This document shows, piece by piece, positions 22,203-32,689 of a DNA stretch of 64,000 bases (its first letter is position 1; each line of letters opens with the position of its first letter). This DNA is from Nemertoderma westbladi (taxonomy: Eukaryota > Xenacoelomorpha > Nemertodermatida > Nemertodermatidae). Below the pieces are notes generated by a model. That model searched no databases. It saw only the letters and a program-made list of their open reading frames with translations, and was not told the DNA's origin. The position numbers were made by a program, and so were the translations under genes. The stretch is taken from assembly GCA_032718475.1 (NCBI GenBank), contig JAUCBJ010001930.1, positions 62,001 through 126,000 on the forward strand, read 5' to 3'.

Positions 22203-23694
22203 GTAACGGACGTAACTATCACAGAGTTTAAAAGCCTCCACTACGAACAGCACTGAGTATTTTTTATAAATATTCTGTGTGGTATTGCTGGACCACTGGT
22301 ATTATAATGTAAATACCCCAGATTATTATTAAGAATAGATGCCGAACATATTAATCGAACAATTTAGGAATACTGCCCAATGGTTTTCATACAGTTTGCT
22401 CACTGGTTTTCATACAGTTTGCAATTGATTTTCGTAACGGACGTAACCATCTCTCCTGTAACGGACGTAACTGTGCAATTTACATGGTGTTGCTTTCCAT
22501 TGCGTGTAAATTGATGTTTTCAACTAAACAAGTTTGTAAATCCATCACTTAAGTCACACTGAATATTTTTTAATATAGTATTTTGGAAAAAAAGAGGTAG
22601 CAGGTGCAGAAGAGCAAAATTTTGGCATACTGCAATAAAGGCAGCCTTACTATCAGTAACACAATATAAGTAGCCAATCCTTCAGGTTAGGCTGTTAATA
22701 GCCAAAAACAAACCAGCAACCAACATAATTTGATAAATTACAGGGCTGTAGAGTTATTTGCAGAATGTAGGAGATGGTCACTGCTCTATTGCTAACATTT
22801 ACGTCCGTTACGAGAAAATACACAGCAAAGACTTACTGCAATGATGTTAGTTTTTTATCTCAAGTTACAAGGCAATAAATATAGACAATAAGTCTGCTTT
22901 GCACTGAAAGCAATGAGTCGAATACATCACCCCTTACTCTAATATTTTAAAAAATTTCCCTTTTTCCGTAACGGACGTAATTTTTGACTTGGTCTATTAC
23001 AGCCACATAGTAGAACATGATACCCTATATTAGAAGTCACCAAAGTTCCTTCTTCACTGTATCTCCATTAGTTTTTCTGTCAGTAATTTGGAATTATATT
23101 TATTCCTTCTCCACATAGATGGTTACTGCTATATAACCAACCACTGGTACCTATATTATGAAATACTTCAAATTTTAACACGGTTTTTGTTTAATGATAA
23201 GCCTAATATATTAAATTTATTGCTATTGGTAACATTTATATGGTGGAAAGCAGGTCCAACGGGAGTACAAAAATGAGAGGATACAATGTTAGGGCCTAAG
23301 GGTTTAAATCACAGAAAACTTAAACGAAAATCAACCTGTCTCGGGAAACTAATATTATTGCAATACTTACAATTTTTGTCCCAAATTCTTGCCATTAATT
23401 ATTGTTATTTATGTTCTGATTCACTTAATTTATATTCAACAGTCCTCAATAATGCCTAAAAACACCACAGGACCGGTAATTGTCATTGTATGAATTTCCT
23501 CGCTTAAACATAATTCAACACAAATTACGTCCGTTACGATAAATACACAACAAAGGCATTGATGTTAGTTTTTTTGTCTAAAGTTACTAGATAATAAGTC
23601 TGCTTTGAGCTTTGCACAGAAAGTGATGAGTTTAATACATCAGCCCTTCTTCCTGTATTTTAAATTTTTTTACATTTTTCAGTAACGGACGTAA
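22203..23694. repeat. Dispersed GTAACGGACGTAA motif, seven copies
   Basis: The exact or nearly exact 13-mer occurs at about 22203, 22434, 22458, 22968 and 23682 on the plus strand and at about 22799 and 23525 on the minus strand. Some copies come from a duplicated block (22797-23085 and 23522-23800), but those before 22480 do not. Each contains the core ACGGACGT, rare in such AT-rich sequence. Confidence 0.75.
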
Positions 23695-23800
23695 ATTTTG
23701 ACTTGGTCTATTACAACCGCATAGTAGAACATTATACCCTATATATGAAATCTCCAAATCTCTGACACTGTAACTCCATTAGTTTTTCTGTCAGTAATTG
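22797..23800 (+). repeat. Direct duplication of a block of about 290 bp
   Basis: 22797-23085 and 23522-23800 share, in the same order, the inverted motif, GATGTTAGTTTTTT, AAGTCTGCTTTG, the plus-strand motif, TTGACTTGGTCTATTACA, CATAGTAGAACAT and CATTAGTTTTTCTGTCAGTA. Copies are diverged and about 725 bases apart. Confidence 0.8.
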
Positions 23801-24059
23801 GTTATTTTATTTTTTCCTTGTCCCCATGAGGTGTAGATAACTGCAAAAATATTTGAATGAATTTTCCATATGATTTATTGAATATATTTACTTCATATTC
23901 AGTCCTAATTTTTTTTGAAGTTACATATATATCATAAATAACATAAATATCTCAATTCAGTCGAATAGGAATATTCAATGCCAATGGAACTGGAAGACAC
24001 GTTTTACGGCTTCAACTTGGATTAGAATATCGGAGGTGGTGTTTTAGCTCAGGTAGCAG

Positions 24060-24935
24060 TGGACTGTGGGGAGGATATGTGGCTGTGCGGAGGATATCTG
24101 GCTGTGTGGGGAGGATATGTGGCTGTGGGGAAGAAATGTTGCTGTGTGTGGAGGATATGTGGCTGTGTGGGGGGATATGTGGCTGTGTCGAAGATATGTG
24201 GCTGTGGGGAGGACATGTGACTGTGGTGAAGATATGTGGCTGTGTGGGGAGGATATGTGGCTGTGTGTGGAGGATATGTGGCTGTGTGGGGAAGATATGT
24301 GGCTGTGTGGGGAGGATATGTGACTGTGGGGAAGATATGTAGCTGTATGGGGAGGATATGTGGTTGTGTAGGGAAGATATGTGGCTGTGTGGGGAGGATA
24401 TGTGACTGTGGGGAAGATATGTGGCTGTGTGGGGAGGATATGTGGCTGTGTCGAAGATATGTGGCTGTGGGGAGGACATGTGACTGTGGTGAAGATATGT
24501 GGCTGCGGAGAGGATATGTGGCTGTGTGGGGAGGATATGTGGCTGTGTGGGGAAGATATGTGGCTGTGTGGGGAGGATATGTGACTGTGGGGAAGATATG
24601 TAGCTGTATGGGGAGGATATGTGGTTGTGTAGGGAAGATATGTGGCTGTGTGGGGAGGATATGTGACTGTGGGGAAGATATGTGGCTGTGTGGGGAGGAT
24701 ATGTGGCTGTGTGGAGAGGATATGTGGCTGTGGGGAAGATATGTGGCTGTGTGGGGAGGATATGTGGCTGTGGGGAAGATATGTGGCTGTGTGGGGAGGA
24801 TATGTGGCTGTGTGGGGAAGATATCTGGCTGTGTGGGGAGGATATATGACTGTGGGGAAGATATGTGGCTGTGTGGGGAGGATATGTGGCTGTGGGGAGG
24901 GTATGTGGCTGTGGGAAGGATATGTAGCTGTCTGG
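24060..24935 (+). repeat. 21-bp minisatellite (GGAGGATATGTGGCTGTGTGG)
   Basis: About forty units derived from GAGGATATGTGGCTGTGTGG with length variants. A higher-order repeat is visible: the block with GTGTCGAAGATATGTGGCTG at 24186 recurs near 24451. Units of 21 bp are multiples of three, so several frames stay open on both strands; none looks like a real protein. Confidence 0.95.
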
Positions 24936-25089
24936 AGTCAACTTATTGAAGCGCAATGCCACTATGGGCATCCCACGTCCACTGGCTCAACCCAAAGGAG
25001 TTCCCATAGACAGAGTAAATGAATTGATTCAACGACTTTGGCAAATAATTCCAAGAAATTTAATTGGTTTTTGGAATTCGTTAGTTAAA
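24936..25089 (+). other. Possible isolated exon after the minisatellite
   Basis: Directly after the array one plus frame stays open for about 50 codons and reads protein-like (NATMGIPRPLAQPKG, then VNELIQRLWQIIPRN) before a stop. I do not recognise a family, and no start or neighbouring exon was found. Chance is a fair alternative. Confidence 0.15.
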
Positions 25090-25091
25090 GT

Positions 25092-26767
25092 GTGATGGTG
25101 AACTTAACATGTAAATAATGAAGGACTGCACTACAAGGCAAAGTAGACTGAGTTTGATTTTGGCGAGCTAGGTTTTAGAAAACTGGTCACATGGTTATAC
25201 AGTAGCTAGCTAGAATATTTCTAAAAATTTTGCGGAAAAATATGTAACTATAATCGACTGCCCAGAGTTTAGTTTGAGTACTTTATATTCATTGAATGGT
25301 AACCATGATGACGTTACCAGGCAACCAATTATACAGAAATTATCAGCTGTTTATCTCATGTTTTTGAATTATAATTTGCATTATTTACCAAAACCCAACC
25401 CTTAACTACAAAATTCCAAGTATAATTTCCACCCTGCAGTATTATTATTTGAAGATATTAAACTATTTGATACCAACTCTTGATAGACAAAACACCCTAT
25501 ATCAGCTTTAAGTTTCATTTCTAGCCAACATTTTCGAGGCAAAACACCCTATAAAATCTTTTAAGCATTTTTTAAGCTCCCAAATTACAAAAGTTGTGCA
25601 TCTTTCATTTGAAATATAATAATAAAGTTAGTATATTTGGGTGACTTGCAGTTCAAATTCTGGTATCCAGGCAGCTGTATAACAAACTTGTAGAAGAAAA
25701 CGCGTTTCGTTAAATTACTCAAAACACGATTTTTGGAAATAGGGTATTTTGCCTTAAGACGGCAGTATAGTTTAATATACTTTTTGGTTTGATTATTTGA
25801 TCAATGTTCTGAAATATCATCTTCACTCACAAAGTATTATTTAATTAGACATGAATGGTGTATAATTATGTTAATTTTCATCATATTCTTCGACCACTTT
25901 TGTATTCTCATTTTCAATTTCTGATAATTGGCAATTTTGTAAAAAAAATCGGAATTTTCAAAAAATTGAAAAAATCCACGTATTTTTATGTTTTTTCTTA
26001 AAAATATGGGAAAATATTCTGAACTCAAAAAAAGCGGGCGAAGTTTTATTTATAAAGCTTATTAAATCTCCTTTCATAAATCACAAAAAAGGTTAAGCAA
26101 TGGAGGAGGTGTAGTATTATTATTCGTGTGAAAAATTTCATTCAGAGATTTAACCTTCAAAGTTCAAACCTTCCCGCGCAAAATTGCCTTTATGAGGTCG
26201 GGTTAGTTAATGGAAGCGCAGCACTGAGCTAAAATTATGTGGTTCCCCCCCCCCCCCCCCCCCCTTAAACTTCTAATTCAAAACTGAATATTTTATTATA
26301 TTTTATTTTAAATATAATAAAAATATTTCACTAAACAAAATTTACTATTTCTGAAAATTCGGATTAAAGTCGGACAAAAATATGTTACTTTCTTTTTGTT
26401 AAAGATTAGTTATTCTGTTACTTATTATTAAAAAATAATACTTATTATGATGAAATAATAATTATTGATTAGTGATTATTGATTAAGTTAAGTTATATTT
26501 GGAACTATTATGTTTCAGGATTCATTTAATAATTTAATGGGCTTCCTAACCCAAACCCTTAAATTAAATTAGCATCATATTACATAAGATACATGGGGCA
26601 CAGCAGAACAATTCTATACAATACCGGAAATCATTACATTGGTAACAAAAGTCTAGTCGATCAATTTATGTACAGATAATATACGTAACTAATATGTACT
26701 AGGTAAGGAAAGGGTGTAAACGATTCACAGACAGCCGACAAATATAAAACAATAACTTGTGCTCATA
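25092..26767. other. AT-rich intergenic DNA
   Basis: Contains a poly-C run near 26247-26264 and repeated AAAACACCCTATA words near 25490-25555. No gene recognised. Confidence 0.5.
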
Positions 26768-26825
26768 AATATCGCTTATTGTTTTGGTTTTGAAAAGCCT
26801 TCCACTGCAACCTGTTTCTTTCCCT
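26768..26825 (+). repeat. Copy of the CTGCAACCTGTTCCTTTCCC dispersed repeat
   Basis: Carries TTATTGTTTTGGTTTTGAAAAG and CACTGCAACCTGTTTCTTTCC, the same arrangement as at 12512-12640 and 15110-15165. Inverted copies occur near 13640, 39612 and 49862. Confidence 0.75.
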
Positions 26826-27115
26826 CAATTAAAGATCCATTAGCGTTAGTCGGTAGTCTGCGTAGTGTTTACACCGGAAATAAATTACATTGAATTTGAG
26901 AATTAACGTAAACAAATAAAGCAATTATGTCCTTCCACCATATCCAACTGCACCGATCCACTGCAACAAAAAACCGATAGTTAGTGCAAAGATAATTATA
27001 ATCGACTTGATAGCGAACTAACTGACTATACGTTGATTAACCAATTACTAATTAATTTAAATAACAAGTCTGTAGGATCGTATTTACGTGTTTGTCTGTT
27101 GTTCGTCCCGTAAAT

Positions 27116-28801
27116 TCAACCCATATGGGGGTGTCGCCACTGTGTCTGCGGAACATTGGATCGTTTTATAGCGAGAGGAGATGTCCACTTGGTGAGGTAG
27201 TAGGAAGTCGCGGTCTTATCGTTGGTTCCGGAGCGACGGGCGCCGCCGAACGGTTGCTGTCCGACGATGGATCCGGTGCACTTATCGTTGATGTAGAAGT
27301 TACCCGCGGCTTCCCGGAGCCCACCCTGCGCCTGGAGGATGGCGGCCTCGTCGCGAGCGAATATCGCCCCGCAAAGAGCGTAAGGAGAAGTCGAGTCCAC
27401 GAGTTCGATAACCGCCGGGAAGTCGGCGTCCTCGTAGACGTAAACCGAGAGAACTGGCCCGAATATCTCCTCGTTCAAGAGTTTATCGCGGGGGTTGGTT
27501 GTCTGCACTATGGTGGGTTGGATGTAGTATCCTATGGAGTCGTCGCAGCCGCCACCGGCCAGCACAGTGCAGTCGGACGAGGAAGCTGCGTGCTCCAAGT
27601 AGGAGCGAATGTTAGCGAAACTCGATGCGTCGATAACCGCGGACATAAAGTTCGAGAAATCCTCGGGACTTCCGGAAGGAATCTCGGAGTGTATCTTTAG
27701 CATTCGTTTAATTACATCCGGGGCTAAGGAGGACGGTAGATAGAGTCTCGAGCAGGCGGAACACTTCTGTCCGCTGTATTCGAACGCCGATCGGATCGTG
27801 GTCGCGGCCACAACGACGGGGTCCGCGCTCGGGTGCACCAGATGGAAGTTCTTCCCGCCGCACTCCCCTATAAGTCGCGGGAAGTTGCGATAGACGCCGA
27901 TGTTGTCGCCGATGAGTCGCGAGACATTCGCGAAGGTATCGTAACCACCGGTGAAGCTGATACCCGCGAGGGCGGGATGCGCTGTCACGGTGGGTCCCAG
28001 GACGCGCCCCTCGGAAGGGAGGAACCCGATGACCCCCGGAGGAACGCCAGCCTCCCGGAGGATGTTGAACAGCAACCAGTTGCTAAGTAACGCCCCGTTC
28101 GAAGGTTTCCAGAGGACAACGTTGCCCATAATAGCGGGGGAGCCAACTAGATTACCGGCGATCGCGGTGAAGTTAAAGGGCGGGATGGCGACGACAAAAC
28201 CTTCCAGACCGCGGTAGACGGTGGAGTTAGTCGCGTCGACACCGTCGGCCGGTTGCTCGTTCTGCAAAGCCCGCGAGTAATGCGCGTTGTATCGCCAGAA
28301 GTCAATAAGCTCGCAGGTAGAGTCGATTTCCGCCTGTATCGGGGTTTTCCCTTGGCCCAACATCGTAGCAGCGAGCACCTGGTATCGATACTTTCCGCTG
28401 ATTAAATCCGCGGCTTTATCGAATATTTCAGCTCTATCGAGCGGGTCGCGTCGTTCCCATTGTTTACGCACAGCCAACCCTGCCTCTATGGCTTTAGTTA
28501 TGGTTTCTGCATCCGCGATGTGGGCCGTCGCTAGTGTTTGTGAGTGATCGTAAGGAGATACCTGTTTGCGTATGTTCCCCGTTCTTACCTCTTCCCCTCC
28601 TACTACTACGGGTATATCTAGGGGCCCCGACTGTTTCATCTCCATTAGCGCCGCCTTTAGTTTGACTGCTTCTTCACTATCGGGTCGGAATAGCATGACA
28701 GGTTCGTTTTTCGGCGCCGTCTGAGTGCCACTCAGTGAACGACGGCATAGCGTTCTTCCAATATTCCGCATACGAGGTAGACCTACAACCCGTAACGCCA
28801 T
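27116..28801 (-). CDS. ALDH4A1: Delta-1-pyrroline-5-carboxylate dehydrogenase, mitochondrial
   Basis: A single 561-residue frame, close to the 563 residues of the human enzyme. ALDH4A1 oxidises glutamate semialdehyde (from pyrroline-5-carboxylate) to glutamate with NAD+ in the mitochondrial matrix, the last step of proline breakdown. The first 30 residues are basic and Ser/Leu-rich without acids, fitting a mitochondrial presequence. Family signatures are all present: STVYRGLEGFV, PFNFTAI, GNVVLWKPS, the general-base Glu at about 313 in GECGGKNFH, the nucleophile Cys at about 347 in GQKCSACSR, EEIFGPVLSVYVY and GSIVGQQPFGGAR. The ATG at 28801 is chosen; one upstream codon in frame is TTG. No intron interrupts the frame, and the gene is much richer in G+C than its surroundings. 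No poly-A remnant follows, so a retrocopy is possible but not shown. Confidence 0.96.
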   Translation of the reverse strand: MALRVVGLPRMRNIGRTLCRRSLSGTQTAPKNEPVMLFRPDSEEAVKLKAALMEMKQSGPLDIPVVVGGEEVRTGNIRKQVSPYDHSQTLATAHIADAETITKAIEAGLAVRKQWERRDPLDRAEIFDKAADLISGKYRYQVLAATMLGQGKTPIQAEIDSTCELIDFWRYNAHYSRALQNEQPADGVDATNSTVYRGLEGFVVAIPPFNFTAIAGNLVGSPAIMGNVVLWKPSNGALLSNWLLFNILREAGVPPGVIGFLPSEGRVLGPTVTAHPALAGISFTGGYDTFANVSRLIGDNIGVYRNFPRLIGECGGKNFHLVHPSADPVVVAATTIRSAFEYSGQKCSACSRLYLPSSLAPDVIKRMLKIHSEIPSGSPEDFSNFMSAVIDASSFANIRSYLEHAASSSDCTVLAGGGCDDSIGYYIQPTIVQTTNPRDKLLNEEIFGPVLSVYVYEDADFPAVIELVDSTSPYALCGAIFARDEAAILQAQGGLREAAGNFYINDKCTGSIVGQQPFGGARRSGTNDKTATSYYLTKWTSPLAIKRSNVPQTQWRHPHMG

Positions 28802-30190
28802 CAATGATATATTATGTTTAGGGACACTTATCAGCTTATTACAGTATTCTGGTATTAACAGATTGATGATTAGGGATGTATGTAGGCTAGGGCCTAATAT
28901 GTAAATAAATGAATTTGAGTTGTGCTGTTAATGCAACTGCAGAACTGTAATAAAGATATAATAATATGGTTTTGTTCAGAAATGGAAAAAATTAGAAAGC
29001 GCGTAGGCCTAAATAAATAATTATTAATAATCCGATAAATTAATATGAAAAATCAATTTAAATAAACTGAAACTGAAAAAATAAGTGATCTCATATTCAT
29101 TATGCATTACCCACCACACCAGTCAGTTAGTAGCAGTATACCATACCGGTACATACTGGTACTGGTACAGTCAACAGTCTGTGAGTCTGACAGTCACGTT
29201 CCAGCGTTCTGACGTTTCGGGTACAAACGCAATACCGTACAGCAGCAATACAAAATTTTTATTAATTTATATGAGTTTGTACGGAATATTTGTATTGAAT
29301 TTGAAGGCACCCCAATTGTGACATTCCCGCAATACTTATGAACTTTATTGTACCGGTTGGGTTATACCTGTATTGTATATTGCAGTTTGTTACTGCAGTA
29401 GGTATCGAACTTAAACTTCCTACCCGAATCCGATTATAGATCCTCAGTTTTTGAATTTCCCGCGCACAAGAGGTAGAAGTGCCTATAATATATGATCGCA
29501 ATAATTATTATTTAAAAGTAATCACCACACTATATATGTCGGTAATTTACCCCCAAAAAGTACGCCAATCTATGTATGTGGATTGTGGAGTTAACGTATA
29601 ACTAGCGACAATGCAATATAGGTAATTGGTTTCGATAAATTGAACGCTTTAATAGCCCAATGTCCGTATGGTCAACCTATCGCTATCACTGTCTAATAAT
29701 GTAATTTACATTACATTACACAGTGTAAAGGTTGCAGTAACTGATAACAATAAAGAGCAAACATCTACATAATTATTATTATTAGCAAGTCGTTAGACTT
29801 GATTACTGTAATGTAAGAAAAAAAAAGGTACGGACTACTGCGGGATGTATACTGACACTGACTGACTACTGACCTAGAGCAAAAACGGCGCTAGCGATTT
29901 TAATGAAATTTTGCATGGACCATGAAAATAGATTTCTATGGGTACTTGTGAAATCGCGGTTTAAATTGAAACATCTCAACTTGTTTTATTTCGAAAAATA
30001 GCCCTAAAACACGAAAATTGCCATAGGCGCAATGATAAACACACCAGCTGGCACTCATGAAAAATGTATAGAGATGGCCTGGTAATGCATTCAATAGGAT
30101 GGGCCAACTAACAAAGAAGTACTTTCTGTGCCAAGTATTATCACTCTACTCTACAACCCAGACAGTAAGCAAATATTAACTGGTTTAGCT
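28802..30190. other. Intergenic DNA upstream of ALDH4A1
   Basis: AT-rich with several ACCGGTAC words. A 38-bp segment at 29953-29990 (CGCGGTTTAAATTGAAACAT...) recurs at 38709. Promoter elements are not distinguishable. Confidence 0.5.
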
Positions 30191-30199
30191 GGCTATTAC

Positions 30200-30589
30200 G
30201 GGTTTTACTTTTCAACGTATACCGTACGTATCCACGTACAGATTTTAATATATTTTCAAGCAAAAATAATAAAATCGGTCCCCCCGGACCCGGACCATAT
30301 CCGCGGGGGGGGGGGGGGGGGGGGGACAGAATCCGCTGTTACACCGGTACTACTACCTGACTACAGCAATTATCCTGCCTGACATACTAATGTTGTACCG
30401 GTAATGGCAGAATGGTAATGCAAAACACCAAGGTACTGTAAATAGGCCTACAGCTACAGAGACACTGTTGACTTGACAATAATCATCTGGACCAATCAGG
30501 AAACAGTATTCGCCTACGTGTATGTGAAATCGCTCAATGTAATGTATAGATACGTGGATACGTACGGAATACGTTGAAAAGTAAAACCC
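30200..30589. mobile_element. Mutator-type MITE, 390 bp
   Basis: Terminal inverted repeats of 39 bp (30200-30238 and 30551-30589, beginning GGGTTTTACTTTTCAACGTA) differ at one position. They are flanked on both sides by the same 9-bp direct repeat GGCTATTAC (30191-30199 and 30590-30598). A 9-bp target duplication and long inverted ends are typical of Mutator-like elements. There is no transposase frame; the middle holds a poly-G tract near 30305-30325. Confidence 0.85.
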
Positions 30590-30598
30590 GGCTATTAC

Positions 30599-31101
30599 AG
30601 TCTCAGCTGAATAACTTTTACCCATGCATCCTATGGAAAATCTACAACTCTATTGTCAGTAACGCCTATTGCAGTATTCTGGCGCAGGATTAGATTCGAG
30701 GCATAGGTCACAGGTTTAGATTTATTTGCCAACAATATATGATTATATTACGTACATACACAACACTGTAACTGCGGAACTGTATGATGACTAAAAAAGA
30801 AGAAAATTGCGAACGAAAGTATATAGTACTTATGTATACCTACCGGTATGTAGCTGCTTAACTCCGCGGGTCTGACAGCTATTATTGGGCATTGCTCATA
30901 ATCTAGTATAACACTGCGATGATGCTGCTAATATATAACAAATAATAAATAATATACGAACTGATATCCAATATCAGCTTATGTACATGGCAAACGTAGG
31001 CAGCGAATCAAACTCGATGTAATATATAAGCCTTAGAATACCACCAACTGAATCAAGGAACCAAAATACCGGTACCGGTACCGGAAACCCAAACAAAAAT
31101 T
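30599..31101 (+). other. Sequence before LINE ORF1, possibly the LINE 5' UTR
   Basis: AT-rich, ending with CCGGTACCGGTACCGG near 31068-31085. The LINE's true 5' end was not located. Confidence 0.35.
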
Positions 31102-32067
31102 ATGCCGAAGCGAAGTGGAGAACAGAAATCAAAAGTGACAGGTAACCTCAGTAAATCGTTTTCTAATGAAATGAATCAAATTCTAGGATTAGAGGAAAAT
31201 TTAACATCTTTTGAAGACAGAATTGAGAAGATTATTATATCGAAACTAGGTGAATATACACAGGGTATATCCAGCTCCCCGGATGAACCAAATCCAGCAA
31301 ATTTATCCACGAAAGCATCTACTGCCGGGGAACCAGTCACACCGTTGTTATCGGCTAAGCAGAGAGCATCATTGATTTCGAGTATAAAGGAAAATGTGAA
31401 CTACGAGCTGGAGAAGATACGGGAATCCATCAATGAAATCAAGAATACGCTACAAAATCAACAGGATGTTCTTAGCCGTCGACAAGATGATATTGAACAA
31501 TATTCGCGAAGGAATTGTATAATTATCCATGGAGTCGCACATGAACCACGGGAAAAAACGGAAAATGATACATGGGCCGTTGTCCAGCAATTCTTCCTAC
31601 AGCAGTTGGACCTTACTGTGGAGGAATGGGAAGTAGATCGTTGCCATCGACTTACAACTACTATTCGCAAAGTTGGTTCATCTGTTCCTAGAATGTCGAA
31701 AGAAATCACTCCTCCAATTATTGTGAAATTGTGCCGCTACCGTTTCCGTGCTCGCATCTTCTCAGCTGTTCGCCGTTTGAAGGGCTCACCATTCTTTATA
31801 ACAGAGTGCCTAACGAGATACCGCCAAACGATCCTAAAGAAGTCAAGGGAAATTGGGATAGCATGGTCACGAGACGGACGTATATTTGGAATTGACAAAA
31901 ATGATCGTCGGTTTGAGATTTCTACTACTGAAGATACTAAGTTGATGAAAACGTTCACAAGGCAAGAGCGTCTATCAAGAAATGAGAAGCGACAGACTGC
32001 CACAGTTGTAGAATCCCCACGTTCAGAAAATGATCCAATGTTTCTAGGCTTCGCTCCTACTGAGTAA
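31102..32067 (+). CDS. LINE ORF1 RNA-binding protein
   Basis: 321 residues. A charged N-terminus is followed by a predicted coiled coil (about residues 85-140, with heptad-like KENVNYELEKIRESINEIK). Next is an RRM-like domain starting EQYSRRNCIIIHGVAHE and reaching HRL near residue 195, then a C-terminal domain with PIIVKLCRYRFRARI and ITECLTRYRQTIL. This order is that of LINE ORF1 proteins, which form trimers, bind the LINE RNA and chaperone reverse transcription. It starts at the ATG at 31102 and lies upstream of ORF2 on the same strand. It could alternatively be read as a host protein, but position and motifs argue for the LINE. Confidence 0.8.
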   Translation: MPKRSGEQKSKVTGNLSKSFSNEMNQILGLEENLTSFEDRIEKIIISKLGEYTQGISSSPDEPNPANLSTKASTAGEPVTPLLSAKQRASLISSIKENVNYELEKIRESINEIKNTLQNQQDVLSRRQDDIEQYSRRNCIIIHGVAHEPREKTENDTWAVVQQFFLQQLDLTVEEWEVDRCHRLTTTIRKVGSSVPRMSKEITPPIIVKLCRYRFRARIFSAVRRLKGSPFFITECLTRYRQTILKKSREIGIAWSRDGRIFGIDKNDRRFEISTTEDTKLMKTFTRQERLSRNEKRQTATVVESPRSENDPMFLGFAPTE

Positions 32068-32689
32068 TCATTTATAGTATAGCTATAGACCATGCCGGTA
32101 CCGTACCGTACCGGAAGAGAAACACGTTTTGAGTTGATTTATAAGGATTTGATTCAGTTTTGTGTTAACTTTTTTCAGTATAAAACTTTCTTTCAATTTT
32201 TCAGGAATTCATAGTTTAATGCCATGTTTCATAAACTGGTGGCACCATCCCGACCTATAATCCCCTAACTATATTCCCATCCCTTTTTTTTTACAAACCA
32301 TTTGATTGGGGATATAAAGTACATAAACAAACATACAACATATATATATATTATATATATACATGTACTTAAATATATTGGGCAAATTTATTTGTCCAAA
32401 ATCGCCGTCACCCTGCAACATTTTGTAGAGCTTGCTTTTAGTACTTTTGTTTTGCTTTTTGTTTTTGTTGTTTGGACTTTGACTCATTCAAACTGTTCTT
32501 TATAGGTATCTGTAGTTTACTTTCTTATTTAGTTAGTCTCAGTAGGAAGGCCTAATTATATTGCATGACTTCCTATATTCAGTAGTGTAGATAAAAATCA
32601 CACCTAAATTTTTCTAGTTGTAGTTGTTCCTCCTCTATACATTTTTTAGAGGGGATTTGCTTTCATCTTTAAACTGGTACCAACTTCAA

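Noticed and set aside
24012-24971. 319-codon minus-strand and 237-codon plus-strand frames
   Set aside because: Both are by-products of the 21-bp repeat, whose length is a multiple of three.
27092-27700. 202-codon plus-strand frame over ALDH4A1
   Set aside because: Antisense shadow of the GC-rich ALDH4A1 gene with no family similarity.
32624-32689. Longer N-terminus for LINE ORF2
   Set aside because: The frame is open but starts with TTG; the first ATG is at 32690, just before the zinc finger.
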